From the NCBI GenBank assembly GCA_029250425.1, contig JAQXFF010000344.1:1-6448 (forward strand): a stretch of DNA of 6,448 nucleotides. The letters are read 5' to 3'. Made by a program: the position numbers and the translations under genes. The DNA comes from Candidatus Thalassarchaeaceae archaeon. Its GTDB lineage: Archaea > Thermoplasmatota > Poseidoniia > Poseidoniales > Thalassarchaeaceae. The stretch's first letter is position 1. Each line of letters begins with the position of its first letter. This document shows, one piece after another, positions 6,201 to 6,448 of the stretch. The notes beneath the pieces are model-generated. The model saw only the letters and a program-made list of their open reading frames with translations, did no database searches and was not told the DNA's origin.

Positions 6201-6448
6201 CTCGTTGCTATAACCAGATGTGTGCCTGCTCGATTGAAAGCTATTTCATTGACGTCAGAACTGTATGACATGTTTTTCATCAACGTCCCGTTAGCCGCAT
6301 GATAAATGCGAATGGTGTTGTCTGAACTCCCTGTTACAATCCAATTTCCATCTGGGCTCCAATCTAGTCCAAGTGTATATCCAGAATTGTTGTGCCGATT
6401 GTAAACTTCAGTGCCGTTTGATGTCCAGAAGACACTCATTTCTTCCCC
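3248..6448 (-). CDS. Large modular surface protein: WD40-like blades, PstS-like region, TSP3 repeats, C-terminal TM and W-rich tail (N-terminus beyond right edge)
   Basis: Likely a cell-surface receptor or adhesin; function not recognised. The frame is open through the right edge. An ATG at 6439 exists, but the protein begins inside a beta-propeller with no signal peptide, so the true start lies outside. Numbering from that ATG (1063 aa): WD40-like blades at ~14-46 (LDWSPDG, SSDNTIRIY), ~60-98 and ~114-150; a Cys-containing linker ~160-275; a region ~380-475 resembling the last part of PstS-like binding proteins (FLAWMLSEEGQ, IGFVRMD); TSP3-type Asp-rich Ca-binding repeats ~495-895; a Ser/Asn/Pro-rich spacer 940-967; a membrane helix ~969-993; a Lys-rich stop-transfer 994-1003; an acidic cytoplasmic linker; and a Trp/Tyr-rich end at 1041-1061. 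About 15 N-x-S/T sequons lie outside the membrane, fitting archaeal N-glycosylation. Topology is N-terminus outside, C-terminus inside. The dehydrogenase follows 47 nt downstream, with no evident functional link. Confidence 0.9.
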   Translation of the reverse strand, partial: GEEMSVFWTSNGTEVYNRHNNSGYTLGLDWSPDGNWIVTGSSDNTIRIYHAANGTLMKNMSYSSDVNEIAFNRAGTHLVIATSDNDPTWIIRTSDWTVEAEFGDFPGGSGSGASGRRGARDVAWSQDETKIYFGARYYGRIYTYYSTDAYAWLGGDVTGELMESRFHEYADFNSDYIPMHFNSTTIQTTNYLCNGVNPKGNSPLIGAASSTAAGRYTTNLANYSESGMSDCDSSSTRLIEVPVARMPASIMVDPNTATHQCLNATGGLSMGQMRWILSNAPQSTLTSSAIHPGVVWNSVVPNDDGDGEPEWRDLSPSCPDEPIHIYHRWENRSVPQMISSFMFCDHCSFPEDWFESDNTPSGRQRIIQETREEIISGSSNNDDVIGITELRAAITSNDVYHVPLFDNWTHGAADALAAGNPAILPSVENSTSGVWPFQDDYRLIIREDNLDILRPFLAWMLSEEGQDNFDEIGFVRMDPLSRVHAGDRIGINLRHLLPDDDGDGVWNGDDNCTDTAAGLSVDASGCAQNQLDDDGDGLVNTEDDCPNSAGTSTHPTIGCPDVDGDGWADTADSFPSEPSQWNDTDADGFGDESGGYQADACPLEHGLSVQDRYGCLDTDGDGWSDLNDMFPGNPSQWVDNDGDGVGDNYTWGNVINGIRISEYGDAFPSDITQDKDRDGDGFGDNPDGFLGDDCPDSAGSSDMGGRIGCPDSDGDGWADVDDAFPDEPTQHSDLDGDGYGDSISGNLGDNCQETPPEEITLVDGTGCSPSERDSDYDGVSDADDLCPNTPETELLDVDSNGCSESERDTDGDGAIDSVDQYPSDPTQTVDTDGDGFGNNPDGTNGDDCPNEAGSSTGNLRGCIDSDGDDWADVEDIVPNINTQWKDSDGDGYYDNYANTLWTDDEMRVNLSWPGQLVPGARTPDRCPLHANSMQNLENPGCPVDIHPNGEHSSDNTNSNLPITPDSEGGLSATVWIIIAAVVVLLIAIGGGMTLVLKKTKKKQKKRSIVRSSDEPVAEISVEAEDELSPEDDPNFKVDENGCEWWYDQGAWWYRTPDMEEWTEYDS
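3431..3535 (-). other. Encoded membrane helix and Lys-rich stop-transfer of the surface protein
   Basis: Codes for residues 969-1003: about 25 hydrophobic residues (WIIIAAVVVLLIAIGGG core) directly followed by a cluster of eight basic residues in ten (KKTKKKQKKR). By the positive-inside rule the Lys cluster is cytoplasmic, so everything before it is exported. This is a single-pass anchor and not an archaeosortase-type PGF signal, which is absent. Confidence 0.85.
3755..4957 (-). repeat. TSP3-type Asp-rich repeat array coding region
   Basis: This stretch codes for residues ~495-895 of the surface protein. Units of the DxDGDGxxD type alternate with FPxxPxQ and DDCPxxxG segments and a recurring GC(P/L/I)DxDGDGW block starting near residues 555, 611, 705 and 858. 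Such units in thrombospondin-type-3 proteins bind calcium and are cross-linked by disulfides, giving a stiff stalk. At the DNA level, related strings such as CAACCATCACCATC recur on the plus strand, so the array is prone to unequal recombination and assembly error. Spacing between the GC blocks is unequal (56, 94 and 153 residues), showing insertion or loss of subunits. Confidence 0.85.

Overview
The window most likely comes from a planktonic marine euryarchaeon of the Poseidoniales (Marine Group II) kind, or a close relative. The archaeal assignment rests on an archaeal-type IF5A with an intact hypusination loop. The finer placement is inference from gene style: moderate GC, and a large Asp-rich thrombospondin-type-3 surface protein anchored by one C-terminal membrane helix. 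No rRNA or other strong phylogenetic marker is present.

All five genes lie on the minus strand, packed closely. In transcription order (high to low coordinate) they are: (1) 6448-3248, a giant modular surface protein whose N-terminus lies beyond the right edge; (2) 3200-2352, a complete 282-aa 3-hydroxybutyryl/3-hydroxyacyl-CoA dehydrogenase; (3) 2261-1875, aIF5A; (4) 1858-1358, a GNAT acetyltransferase starting 16 nt after the aIF5A stop; (5) 1289-1, the N-terminal 429 residues of an OPT-family transporter that runs off the left edge. Intergenic gaps are 47, 90, 16 and 68 nt, so no stretch over 300 nt lacks a gene. No tRNA, rRNA, CRISPR array or mobile element was seen.

The genes do not form one obvious pathway. 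aIF5A plus GNAT looks like a translation-linked pair and may be co-translated. The dehydrogenase serves fatty-acid or acyl-CoA metabolism. The OPT transporter and the surface protein both fit a cell that takes up organic matter such as peptides.

The most unusual item is the surface protein. From outside to inside it has WD40-like blades, a region resembling the C-terminal part of a PstS-like solute-binding protein, a long Ca-binding TSP3 stalk, one membrane helix, a Lys-rich stop-transfer, and a short cytoplasmic tail ending in a Trp/Tyr-rich motif. This is a receptor-like layout with no function I can name. The intergenic spaces also hold three compact hairpins that all read C-GNA-G at the loop on the coding strand, and a 12-bp perfect palindrome directly before the dehydrogenase start.
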